Shown here piece after piece: positions 22,531 to 30,557 of a stretch of 64,000 bases of DNA. This DNA comes from Pararhodobacter sp. (lineage in GTDB: Bacteria > Pseudomonadota > Alphaproteobacteria > Rhodobacterales > Rhodobacteraceae): NCBI GenBank assembly GCA_020832545.1, contig JAFIEK010000009.1, forward strand, positions 1-64,000, read 5' to 3'. Within the stretch, counting starts at the first letter, position 1. Every line of letters starts with the position of its first letter. The notes beneath the pieces are model-generated. The model did no database searches. It was not told where the DNA came from and saw only the letters and a list, made by a program, of their open reading frames with translations. The translations under genes were made by a program, and so were the position numbers.

Positions 22531-24471
22531 ATGCGGTGCATCACGGTTCTGGGGCCTTCGCAATCAGGAAAATCTACCCTCGTCCGGCAACTGGCAGGGC
22601 TGGACGGGGGGCAGGTCGCCAGCGAAACGCTTGATCCGCTGACGCTGACGGAATTCACCTATCTCGGCGAGCCGTGGTGCGCGCTCGACACTCCCGGCGG
22701 GGCTGAATACGCGGTGCTGGCGCAAGGTGCGCTGATGGCATCGGATGCGGCGGTGCTGGTGGTCCCGCCAGACCCTGACACGGCGATGCTCTGCGCGCCC
22801 TGGCTGCGGGTGATCGAGGCCTCGGGCACGCCCTGCCTGATGTTCATCAACCGTATGGACGCGGCCAGCGCGCGGGTGCGCGACATCGCGGCCGAATTGC
22901 AGGCCTATACCAACCACACCATCGTGTTGCGTCAGATCCCGATCCGCGAGAATGACACGGTGGTCGGCGCGGTCGATCTGATCTCGGAACGCGCGTGGCG
23001 CTACCGCGACGGGCAGCAATCGGCGCTGGTGGAGCTGCCCTCCGGCCCGGTGGCCGAGCGCGAGGCCGAGGCCCGGGCGGCCCTGCTCGAACACATGTCC
23101 GAATATGACGATACGCTGCTGGAGGAACTGGTCGAAGACCGCACCCCTGCCACCGGCGCGCTCTATACGATCGCCAGCCAAGAATTGCAGGACAACGTGC
23201 TGATACCGGCCTTTCTGGGGGCCGCCGAACGCGCGAATGGTGTCACCCGGCTGATGAAGGCTCTGCGCCATGAAACTCCGGGGTGCGAGGCGCTGCGCCA
23301 GCGTCTCTACGGTGAAACCGGAACAGAGCCGCAGGCGGTGGCCTTTCAGGCGCAGATCCGCAAGCATCTGGGCAAGGTGGTGGCGCTGCGCGCGCTGGCC
23401 CCGGGGCTGGCCCCCGGCGGCACGCTGGGCGGGGCCAATCTGGGCGGGCTGCACCGGATCGGTGGTGGCAGCCTGTCCACGCTTGACCCCGGCGCGGTGG
23501 CGCTGGCGGTGAAATCGGACCAGTTGTGCGCGGGACGCCCGGCCAGCCACGCCGCGCTTACGCCCTGCCCCGGCTGGGCCGGGCGTCAGCCACCGATGCT
23601 GGCGAGGGTGCTGATCGCGGGATCGGACCGCGACGAGGTGCGCCTGTCCGCCGCGTTGACCCGGCTGGCCGAGACCGACCCGTTTCTGGCCCTCCAGACC
23701 GAAGAGGAAACCGGCCAGCCAGTCCTTCTGGTGCAGGGCCCGCAGCACCTGCGCCGGGTGCTGGGCGCGCTGAGCGGGGATTTCGGCATCAGCGTCGACA
23801 CCCGTGCGCCACAGGTCAGCTGGCGCGAGACCATCGCCAGCCGCGCGGATGTCAAATACCGCCACCGCAAGCAATCGGGCGGCGCCGGGCAGTTCGCCGA
23901 TGTCTCGCTCATCATCGCGCCGCAGCCGCGCGGCACGGGCTTTGCCTTTGACGAGGTGGTCAAGGGCGGGGCGGTGCCACGCAACTACATCCCTGCCGTG
24001 GAAGAAGGGGCGCGCGAAGCCATGGCACGCGGCCCGCTGGGCTTTCGCGTGGAAGATGTCGCCGTCACGCTGACCGACGGCAAGCACCATGCGGTGGACA
24101 GCTCCGATCACGCCTTCCGCACCGCCGCGCGAATGGGCGCGCGCGAGGGGCTGGCCCAGGGCCGCCCGCTGTTGCTGCAAGGCATTGACCGGGTGGATAT
24201 CCATGTGCCCTCGGTGGCCTCGGGCGCGCTGGTCTCGCTGGTGTCCAGCCTCAAGGGGCAGGTGCTGGGCTTCGACCGCGACCCGGGCTTTCGCGGCTGG
24301 GACCTGTTTCGCGCCACCCTGCCCACGGCCGCGCGCGACGATCTCTTATCGGCATTGGCCGGCACCACACAGGGCACCGCCTGGGCCGAAGCGCGGTTCG
24401 ATCATTTCGAAGAGGTCTACGGCAAGGAGGCCGAGGCAATCAGCCAGGCCCGCCTTGCCACCACCAACTGA
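22531..24471 (+). CDS. Elongation factor G-like translational GTPase paralogue
   Basis: P-loop GPSQSGKST, DTPG, NRMD in place of NKxD, EF-G domains IV/V (KYRHRKQSGGAGQFADVSL). Confidence 0.85.
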   Translation: MRCITVLGPSQSGKSTLVRQLAGLDGGQVASETLDPLTLTEFTYLGEPWCALDTPGGAEYAVLAQGALMASDAAVLVVPPDPDTAMLCAPWLRVIEASGTPCLMFINRMDAASARVRDIAAELQAYTNHTIVLRQIPIRENDTVVGAVDLISERAWRYRDGQQSALVELPSGPVAEREAEARAALLEHMSEYDDTLLEELVEDRTPATGALYTIASQELQDNVLIPAFLGAAERANGVTRLMKALRHETPGCEALRQRLYGETGTEPQAVAFQAQIRKHLGKVVALRALAPGLAPGGTLGGANLGGLHRIGGGSLSTLDPGAVALAVKSDQLCAGRPASHAALTPCPGWAGRQPPMLARVLIAGSDRDEVRLSAALTRLAETDPFLALQTEEETGQPVLLVQGPQHLRRVLGALSGDFGISVDTRAPQVSWRETIASRADVKYRHRKQSGGAGQFADVSLIIAPQPRGTGFAFDEVVKGGAVPRNYIPAVEEGAREAMARGPLGFRVEDVAVTLTDGKHHAVDSSDHAFRTAARMGAREGLAQGRPLLLQGIDRVDIHVPSVASGALVSLVSSLKGQVLGFDRDPGFRGWDLFRATLPTAARDDLLSALAGTTQGTAWAEARFDHFEEVYGKEAEAISQARLATTN

Positions 24472-24540
24472 CAGGGACCCCTGACTGCCCCGGGCCGACA
24501 ACCTCCACCTGATCGCCCCTGATTTTCACCCCTTCATCTA

Positions 24541-24604
24541 CTCGGAAATGTCCTCGGGGGGTGAATTCGGCGCAGCCGACGAGGGGGGCAGACAGCCCCC
24601 CTTC
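24541..24604. repeat. Dispersed extragenic repeat, copy 3 (inverted orientation)
   Basis: CTCGGAAATGTCCTCGGGGGGTGAATTCGGCG...GAGGGGGGCAGACAGCCCCCC; downstream of the EF-G-like gene. Confidence 0.6.
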
Positions 24605-24686
24605 CTGCGCAGCCAGTGCAACCGCTTGCCCCGGCGCGCGCTTGTCCTTACACAGGCACAAAACCGACCAGCCAGAGAGGGGCCCG

Positions 24687-26546
24687 ATGGCCAGGAAGAA
24701 AAGCGCGCAGAATTTTTTCGTCTGGATACTCATGGCGCTCCTGGTGGTGGGGCTTGCCGGGTTTGGTATCGACGGCTTCCTCGGCCAGACTGTGCGTTCC
24801 ATCGGGCAGGTGGGCGGGCGCGACATTTCCACCAACAGTTATGCCCGCGCGCTTCAGCAGGAAATCCGCGCCATCGAGCAGCAGTTCGGCCAGGCCATGC
24901 CCTTTAGTCAGGTGCAGGCAATGGGCCTTGATTCGCAGGTGCGTGCCCAACTGGTAACCCGGGCCGCACTGGAATCAGAGGCCGAGCGTATCGGCATTTC
25001 GGTTGGCGATGAAACCGTGCAGCGCACCATCACCGAGATACCTGCATTTCGTGGTCCCGGCGGCGGCTTTGACCGCGACACCTATCGCTTCACGCTGCAA
25101 AACGCAGGCCAGACCCCGTCTGAATTCGAAGCAGAGATCCGCCGCGATGCCGCCCGCAGCATCTTGCAGACTGCCACCGCAGCCGGGATCGACACGCCAC
25201 AGATCCTGCGCGAAGCGCTTCTAGATCACTTCGCCGCCCGTCACAGTTTCGCACTGTTCACGCTGGGCGAAGAGGCGCTGGATGCCCCGGTCGCAACCCC
25301 TGATGAAAGCACGATCGAGGCTTATTATACCGAGAACCTGGAGCGCTTCACCGCCCCTGAGATCCGCGCCATTACCTATGCCTGGCTGACCCCGGCCATG
25401 GTTCTGGATACGATCGAGGTGGATGAGGACGCGCTGCGCCAGCTCTACGAAAGCCGCCTGTCAGACTATGTGCAACCTGAGCGGCGTCTGGTCGAACGGC
25501 TGGTGTTCCCTGACAGTGACACCGCAGCCGCAGCCGTGGCGCGCATCGAAGCGGGTGACGCCGAATTCGAGGACATCGTGACCGAGCGCGGCCTGTCGCT
25601 CGATGACACCGATATGGGCGATGTCACACGCTCAGCACTGGGTGCGGCAGGTGAGGCGGTCTTTGCCCTGACCGAGCCGGGCAGCGTCACCGGCCCGCAC
25701 ACCACCTCAGTCGGTCCGGCAATCTTTCGCATGAACGCCATTCTCAGCGCGCAGGAAGTGCCGCTGGAAGAGGTTGAGGACGAATTGCGCGCCGAACTGG
25801 CCAGCGACCGTGCGCGGCGCATGATCGCCGATGATTTTGACCTGTATGAGGATCTTCTCGCCGGGGGCGCCTCGATCGAGGATCTGGCCACCGAGACCGC
25901 GATGGAACTGGGCCAGATCGACTGGGCAGTGGGCTCCAGCGATGGGATCGCCGCCTATTCCGAGTTCCGCGCCGCTGCCGAAGACGCCGCTGAGGGCGAT
26001 TTCCCCGAGGTGCACGGGCTGGCCGATGGCGGTATCTTTGCCCTGCGGCTGGACGGCATCACCGCCCCCGCCCCGCGCCCGCTGGCCGAAGTCCGCACGC
26101 AGGCCGCCGAGGGTGCGCGCGCCCGCGCTGTCGAAACGGCGCTGCTGGAGCTTGCACAGTCGCTGAGCGCGGAACTGGCCACCAGCGGGCCTGACGCTTT
26201 CGCCGAGGCGCAGGAGCTGCCTTTCGACAGCTTTGAGCAGATCACCCGGACCGACACCCTGCCCGGCCTGCCCTCGGATCTGCTTGAGGCTGTGTTCGAC
26301 ACCGACCCCGGCACGCCGGTCGTGCGGGTGGCCGACGAGAACGCCTTTCTCGTTGTCGTGACCGACCGTCAGGCCCCGGACCCCGACGACGCCCAGACCC
26401 TGCGTCTGGTCGAAGCGATCGACGAGCAGATCGGCGGCGCGCTGGCGCAGGATGTATTTGGCTATTTCGCCCGCGCACTTGAGCGCGAGGCCGGGATCTC
26501 GTTCAACGAAGCCGCGATTCAGGCGGTCCACGCCAACTTCAACTAA
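24687..26546 (+). CDS. PpiD-like membrane-anchored peptidyl-prolyl cis-trans isomerase (SurA_N-type)
   Basis: N-terminal TM FFVWILMALLVVGLAGFGIDGFLG then SurA-N-like and parvulin-like region. Confidence 0.82.
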   Translation: MARKKSAQNFFVWILMALLVVGLAGFGIDGFLGQTVRSIGQVGGRDISTNSYARALQQEIRAIEQQFGQAMPFSQVQAMGLDSQVRAQLVTRAALESEAERIGISVGDETVQRTITEIPAFRGPGGGFDRDTYRFTLQNAGQTPSEFEAEIRRDAARSILQTATAAGIDTPQILREALLDHFAARHSFALFTLGEEALDAPVATPDESTIEAYYTENLERFTAPEIRAITYAWLTPAMVLDTIEVDEDALRQLYESRLSDYVQPERRLVERLVFPDSDTAAAAVARIEAGDAEFEDIVTERGLSLDDTDMGDVTRSALGAAGEAVFALTEPGSVTGPHTTSVGPAIFRMNAILSAQEVPLEEVEDELRAELASDRARRMIADDFDLYEDLLAGGASIEDLATETAMELGQIDWAVGSSDGIAAYSEFRAAAEDAAEGDFPEVHGLADGGIFALRLDGITAPAPRPLAEVRTQAAEGARARAVETALLELAQSLSAELATSGPDAFAEAQELPFDSFEQITRTDTLPGLPSDLLEAVFDTDPGTPVVRVADENAFLVVVTDRQAPDPDDAQTLRLVEAIDEQIGGALAQDVFGYFARALEREAGISFNEAAIQAVHANFN

Positions 26547-26565
26547 CCGCAAGGCCCAACCGCCC

Positions 26566-28086
26566 GTGTCCGAAGCTGCCCCGCTCCTCCCCGCTTTCTC
26601 CGAGTTCGAGGCCCGATGGGCACGCGGCGAGAATGGCCTTGTGCATGCCCGTCTGGCGGCCGATCTGGACACCCCGGTGTCCCTGATGCTGAAACTGGCA
26701 GGCAACCGGCGTGACAGTTTCATGCTGGAATCGGTCACCGGCGGCGAAGTGCGCGGTCGCTATTCCGTCGTCGGGATGAAGCCGGACCTGATCTGGCAAT
26801 GCCGGGGCGGGGCCAGCCGGATCAACCGGCAAGCGCGCTTTGATGCCGAGGCCTTCACCGCAACCGATGGCCACCCGCTGGACACGCTGCGCGGGCTTCT
26901 GGCCGAAAGCCGCATCGACATGCCCGCCGATCTGCCCGCCATCGCGGCGGGGCTGTTCGGTTATCTGGGCTACGACATGATCCGGCTGGTGGAACACCTG
27001 CCAGATGACAGGCCAGACCCGCTGGACCTGCCCGATGCGGTGCTGATGCGCCCCTCGGTGGTGGCGGTGCTCGATGGCGTGAAGGGCGAGGTGACGGTGG
27101 TGGCGCCCGCCTGGTATGACCCGGGCCTGTCGGCGCGCGCCGCCTATGCGCAGGCGGCCGAGCGGGTGATGGATGCGCTGCGTGACCTTGAACGCGAAGC
27201 GCCGGGCATGGGCCGCGCCCTTGGCCGGACGGCGCGGGTTGGCGAGGCACGCTCGAACATCGCCAAGGCGGATTATCTGGCTGCGGTCGAAAAGGCCAAG
27301 GACTATATCCGCGCGGGCGACATCTTTCAGGTGGTCCCCAGCCAACGCTGGGCGCAGGATTTTCCGCTGCCGCCCTTCGCGCTCTACCGCTCGCTGCGCC
27401 GCACCAACCCCTCACCCTTCATGTTTTATTTCGATCTGGGCGGCTTTCACATCGTCGGCGCCTCACCCGAAATTCTGGTGCGGCTGCGCGATGGCGAGGT
27501 CACGATCCGCCCCATCGCCGGCACCCGCCCGCGCGGCGCGACGCCAGAAGAAGACCGGGCGCTTGAGGCCGATCTTCTGGCCGATACCAAAGAACTGGCC
27601 GAGCATCTGATGCTCCTGGACCTTGGCCGCAACGATGTGGGCCGGGTGGCAAAAATCGGCACGGTCCGGCCCACCGAGGAGTTCATCATCGAGCGCTACA
27701 GCCATGTGATGCATATCGTCTCGAATGTGGTGGGCGAACTGAATGATGGCGAAGACGCACTTTCGGCGCTACTGGCGGGGCTGCCCGCAGGCACGGTCTC
27801 GGGCGCGCCCAAGGTGCGGGCGATGCAGATCATCGATGAACTGGAGCCGGAAAAGCGCGGCGTCTACGGCGGCGGGATCGGTTATTTCTCAGCGAATGGC
27901 GAGATGGATATGTGCATCGCACTGCGCACTGCGGTGATCAAGGACGAGGTCCTCTATATTCAGGCCGGGGGCGGCGTGGTCTATGACAGCGACCCCGAGG
28001 CCGAATGGCAGGAAACTGTCAGCAAATCGCGCGCGCTGCGCCGTGCAGCCGAGGATGCCGGGCTGTTCGTGCGCGGCAACGGCTGA
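26566..28086 (+). CDS. trpE: Anthranilate synthase component I
   Basis: GTG start; chorismate-binding motifs GDIFQVVPSQRW, PEILVRLRDGEVTIRPIAGTRPRG, YGGGIGYFSANGEMD. Confidence 0.95.
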   Translation: MSEAAPLLPAFSEFEARWARGENGLVHARLAADLDTPVSLMLKLAGNRRDSFMLESVTGGEVRGRYSVVGMKPDLIWQCRGGASRINRQARFDAEAFTATDGHPLDTLRGLLAESRIDMPADLPAIAAGLFGYLGYDMIRLVEHLPDDRPDPLDLPDAVLMRPSVVAVLDGVKGEVTVVAPAWYDPGLSARAAYAQAAERVMDALRDLEREAPGMGRALGRTARVGEARSNIAKADYLAAVEKAKDYIRAGDIFQVVPSQRWAQDFPLPPFALYRSLRRTNPSPFMFYFDLGGFHIVGASPEILVRLRDGEVTIRPIAGTRPRGATPEEDRALEADLLADTKELAEHLMLLDLGRNDVGRVAKIGTVRPTEEFIIERYSHVMHIVSNVVGELNDGEDALSALLAGLPAGTVSGAPKVRAMQIIDELEPEKRGVYGGGIGYFSANGEMDMCIALRTAVIKDEVLYIQAGGGVVYDSDPEAEWQETVSKSRALRRAAEDAGLFVRGNG

Positions 28087-28109
28087 ACCGCGCCGAACGG
28101 GGGGACAGG

Positions 28110-28889
28110 ATGAAAATCGCCACCTTCAACATCAACGGCGTGAAAGCCCGCACCGATGTGCTGGCCCGATGGCTGGATGAAAGCGCACCTGATCTGGCAG
28201 TTTTGCAGGAAATCAAGTCGGTCGATGAGAATTTTCCGCGCGCGCTGATCGAGGATCGCGGCTATCACCTTGAAACACATGGGCAAAAGGGTTTCAACGG
28301 GGTGGCAATCCTGTCAAAGGCCCCGCTGAGCGATGTGGTGCGCGGACTGCCGGGTGACGATGAAGACCCCCAGGCGCGCTGGATCGAAGCCACGGTCGAG
28401 GGCGCGGGCGGGTTGCGGATCTGCGACCTCTACCTGCCCAACGGCAACCCCGCGCCGGGACCGAAATTCGAGTACAAACTGGCCTGGATGGAACGCCTGC
28501 AGGCGCGCGCGAAAGCCCTGATGAAAGCCGAAAAGCCACTGGTGCTGGCCGGGGACTACAACGTCATCCCCCAACCCGCAGATGCAGCGCGCCCCGAGGC
28601 CTGGACGCAGGACGCCCTCTTCCGCCCCGAAACCCGCGCCGCCTTCCGTCGCCTGCTGGCGCTGGGGTTCTCCGACGCGCTGCGCCTGCGCCGCCCCGAA
28701 CCCGGCATCTATACCTTCTGGGACTATCAGGCCGGAGCATGGCCGCGCAATGACGGCATCCGCATCGACCACCTGCTGCTCTCACCCCAGGCCGCCGACC
28801 GGCTACGCGATGCCTGGGTCGAAACCGCGCCGCGCGACTGGGAAAAACCCTCGGATCACACGCCGGTCTGGATCGACCTCGATCTGTAA
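28110..28889 (+). CDS. xthA: Exodeoxyribonuclease III
   Basis: MKIATFNINGVKAR...LQEIKSVDENFP...GDYNVIP...RIDHLLLS...SDHTPV. Confidence 0.93.
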   Translation: MKIATFNINGVKARTDVLARWLDESAPDLAVLQEIKSVDENFPRALIEDRGYHLETHGQKGFNGVAILSKAPLSDVVRGLPGDDEDPQARWIEATVEGAGGLRICDLYLPNGNPAPGPKFEYKLAWMERLQARAKALMKAEKPLVLAGDYNVIPQPADAARPEAWTQDALFRPETRAAFRRLLALGFSDALRLRRPEPGIYTFWDYQAGAWPRNDGIRIDHLLLSPQAADRLRDAWVETAPRDWEKPSDHTPVWIDLDL

Positions 28890-28986
28890 ACAGGGGCCGG
28901 GGCCGCTCCCGCCCGTCTTCGCGCATGGGCTTGTCAGCCCAGACACTCATCCCGTTTGGCCGGGCCGCGCGGCTGCGCCACGCGGC

Positions 28987-29135
28987 GCAGGGGGCTTTGC
29001 CCCCTCTGGGCCTCTTGGCCCATTCACCCCCAGGATACTTTCAGACACAAAATGAGACAAACAGAAGATACCATTTTGTGTCTGGAAATATCCCGGGGGA
29101 GTCGCCCGGCACGGGCGGCGGGGGCAGCGCCCCCT
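28987..29135. repeat. Inverted pair of the dispersed extragenic repeat (REPIN-like composite)
   Basis: GGGGGCTTTGCCCCC (28990-29004)...CTTTCAGACACAAAATG...CATTTTGTGTCTGGAAA...GGGGGCAGCGCCCCC (29120-29134); between convergent genes. Confidence 0.7.
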
Positions 29136-29186
29136 CACGCCGCGCAGCGGCAAAGCAAACAGGCGTCTGCGCAGCAGGCATTCCGG

Positions 29187-30491
29187 TCAGTCCGGGAGGG
29201 CACCGGCGTCGCGCAGGGCCTGCGCAAAGGCACGGGTATCCACCGCCAGATGCGCGCTCGACATGTCCAGATGTGGCGGTTGGGCAGCGTAGAACTGGCT
29301 GTCCACCGCCAGAAGCCGCCATTCCCCGTCACGCTGGTGCATGATAGGTGAGCCGCTGTCGCCACGGGTCGTATCGCAGTCATGGATCAGCGAGCCGTCG
29401 CGATACGCTGTCAGAACGCGGCACTCCAGATGCCCCGACAGCCATGCCCCCGTATCCCAGCTATAGCCCGCCTGACTGACCACAAACTGCCCGTCCGTGA
29501 TGGTCTGAAGGTCATCCTTATCCAGCAGCATCGGCCGCACGAAGCCCAGTTCCAGCCCAAGGTCGCGGTCGAGTGTCATGAGCGCCCAATCGTCGCCATT
29601 GCCGCCATGCGGCGGGGCATCCTGCGGCGAATAATCGGGCGCAATCACATAACCACCGATCCCGGCGCGCCCCTGTTCGCTGTCGCCCCATGCCCCGGCG
29701 CGGAACTGCAGCGCCTTGACCGTGGCTCCGCCTGCGCCGATCAGACAATGGGCTGCCGTCGCCACCAGTCGCGGGCCGATCAGCACGCCGGTGCAGCTGC
29801 CATCGGCGGTCTGCACCAGCCCCACTGCGCGCCATGGCATGGCGCTGACATCGACAAGCACCCGCTCATCGCGCCCAAAGAAGTGGTCGCGGGCCTCGGC
29901 CGGGCGCGCGCGGCCCACGCAATCGGCGGTGTCGGTATTTGCGCGGCACAGCCCCGTTCCGGTCTCTGGTTCGTCGCAGACCCCGTTGAAAGCGTGTTCG
30001 CAATCATTCGTACGGTTGCGCAGGAAGGCCATTGCCCGGCAATCATTGGTATCGCTGCCCGAGGCGCAGAGGCCCGTGCCAATCCCCGGCTCATCACATT
30101 CGCCGTCATTGGCCCAGCGACAGGAATTGTCACCGCCGATCGCCATCGCCCGGCAGTCTGAGGCGTCGGTGCCATCCGGGCACGCCCCGGTGCCGCCAAA
30201 GCGGGCATCGTCGCATTCCAGATCATGTGCCCAGCGGCAACTGTCATCGCCTAACCGGGCACGCAGTTGCGCAGGCACGCCGGCCCAGAGGCGCTGATGC
30301 GCCGACGCCTCGGCCCGGCAATCATTGGTATCGGTGCCGGACGGACAGGCCCCGGTGCCACCGAAACGCGCCTCGTCGCACTCACCATCATTGGCCCAGC
30401 GGCAGGAATTGTCCTGCGCCATCGCGGGCATCGGTGCCAGAAGGGCGGCGAGAAGTGCAAACGCCAGAACGAAGATGACAGGCTTCGGCAT
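29187..30491 (-). CDS. Secreted trypsin-like serine protease with N-terminal Cys-rich tandem modules
   Basis: Signal peptide; four C-x-WA-x-G-x-CDE...GTG-x-C...DT-x-DC modules; triad motifs VATAAHC, DDWALMTLD, TRGDSGSPI. Confidence 0.85.
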   Translation of the reverse strand: MPKPVIFVLAFALLAALLAPMPAMAQDNSCRWANDGECDEARFGGTGACPSGTDTNDCRAEASAHQRLWAGVPAQLRARLGDDSCRWAHDLECDDARFGGTGACPDGTDASDCRAMAIGGDNSCRWANDGECDEPGIGTGLCASGSDTNDCRAMAFLRNRTNDCEHAFNGVCDEPETGTGLCRANTDTADCVGRARPAEARDHFFGRDERVLVDVSAMPWRAVGLVQTADGSCTGVLIGPRLVATAAHCLIGAGGATVKALQFRAGAWGDSEQGRAGIGGYVIAPDYSPQDAPPHGGNGDDWALMTLDRDLGLELGFVRPMLLDKDDLQTITDGQFVVSQAGYSWDTGAWLSGHLECRVLTAYRDGSLIHDCDTTRGDSGSPIMHQRDGEWRLLAVDSQFYAAQPPHLDMSSAHLAVDTRAFAQALRDAGALPD

Positions 30492-30513
30492 CCCTGCCTC
30501 CTGTTGCCGCCGG

Positions 30514-30544
30514 ACCGGCCCCCGGCGTTGCGCCGGGGGCCGGT
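30514..30544 (-). other. Strong intergenic hairpin between the PPC-like gene and the protease gene
   Basis: ACCGGCCCCCGGCG-TTG-CGCCGGGGGCCGGT perfect 14-bp stem. Confidence 0.75.
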
Positions 30545-30557
30545 GGGTATCAGCGTC

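Noticed and set aside
22564-24204. 546-aa minus-strand ORF antisense to the EF-G-like gene
   Set aside because: Shadow ORF of high-GC coding DNA; Arg/His/Gln-rich composition with no recognisable motifs, while the opposite strand has clear EF-G motifs.
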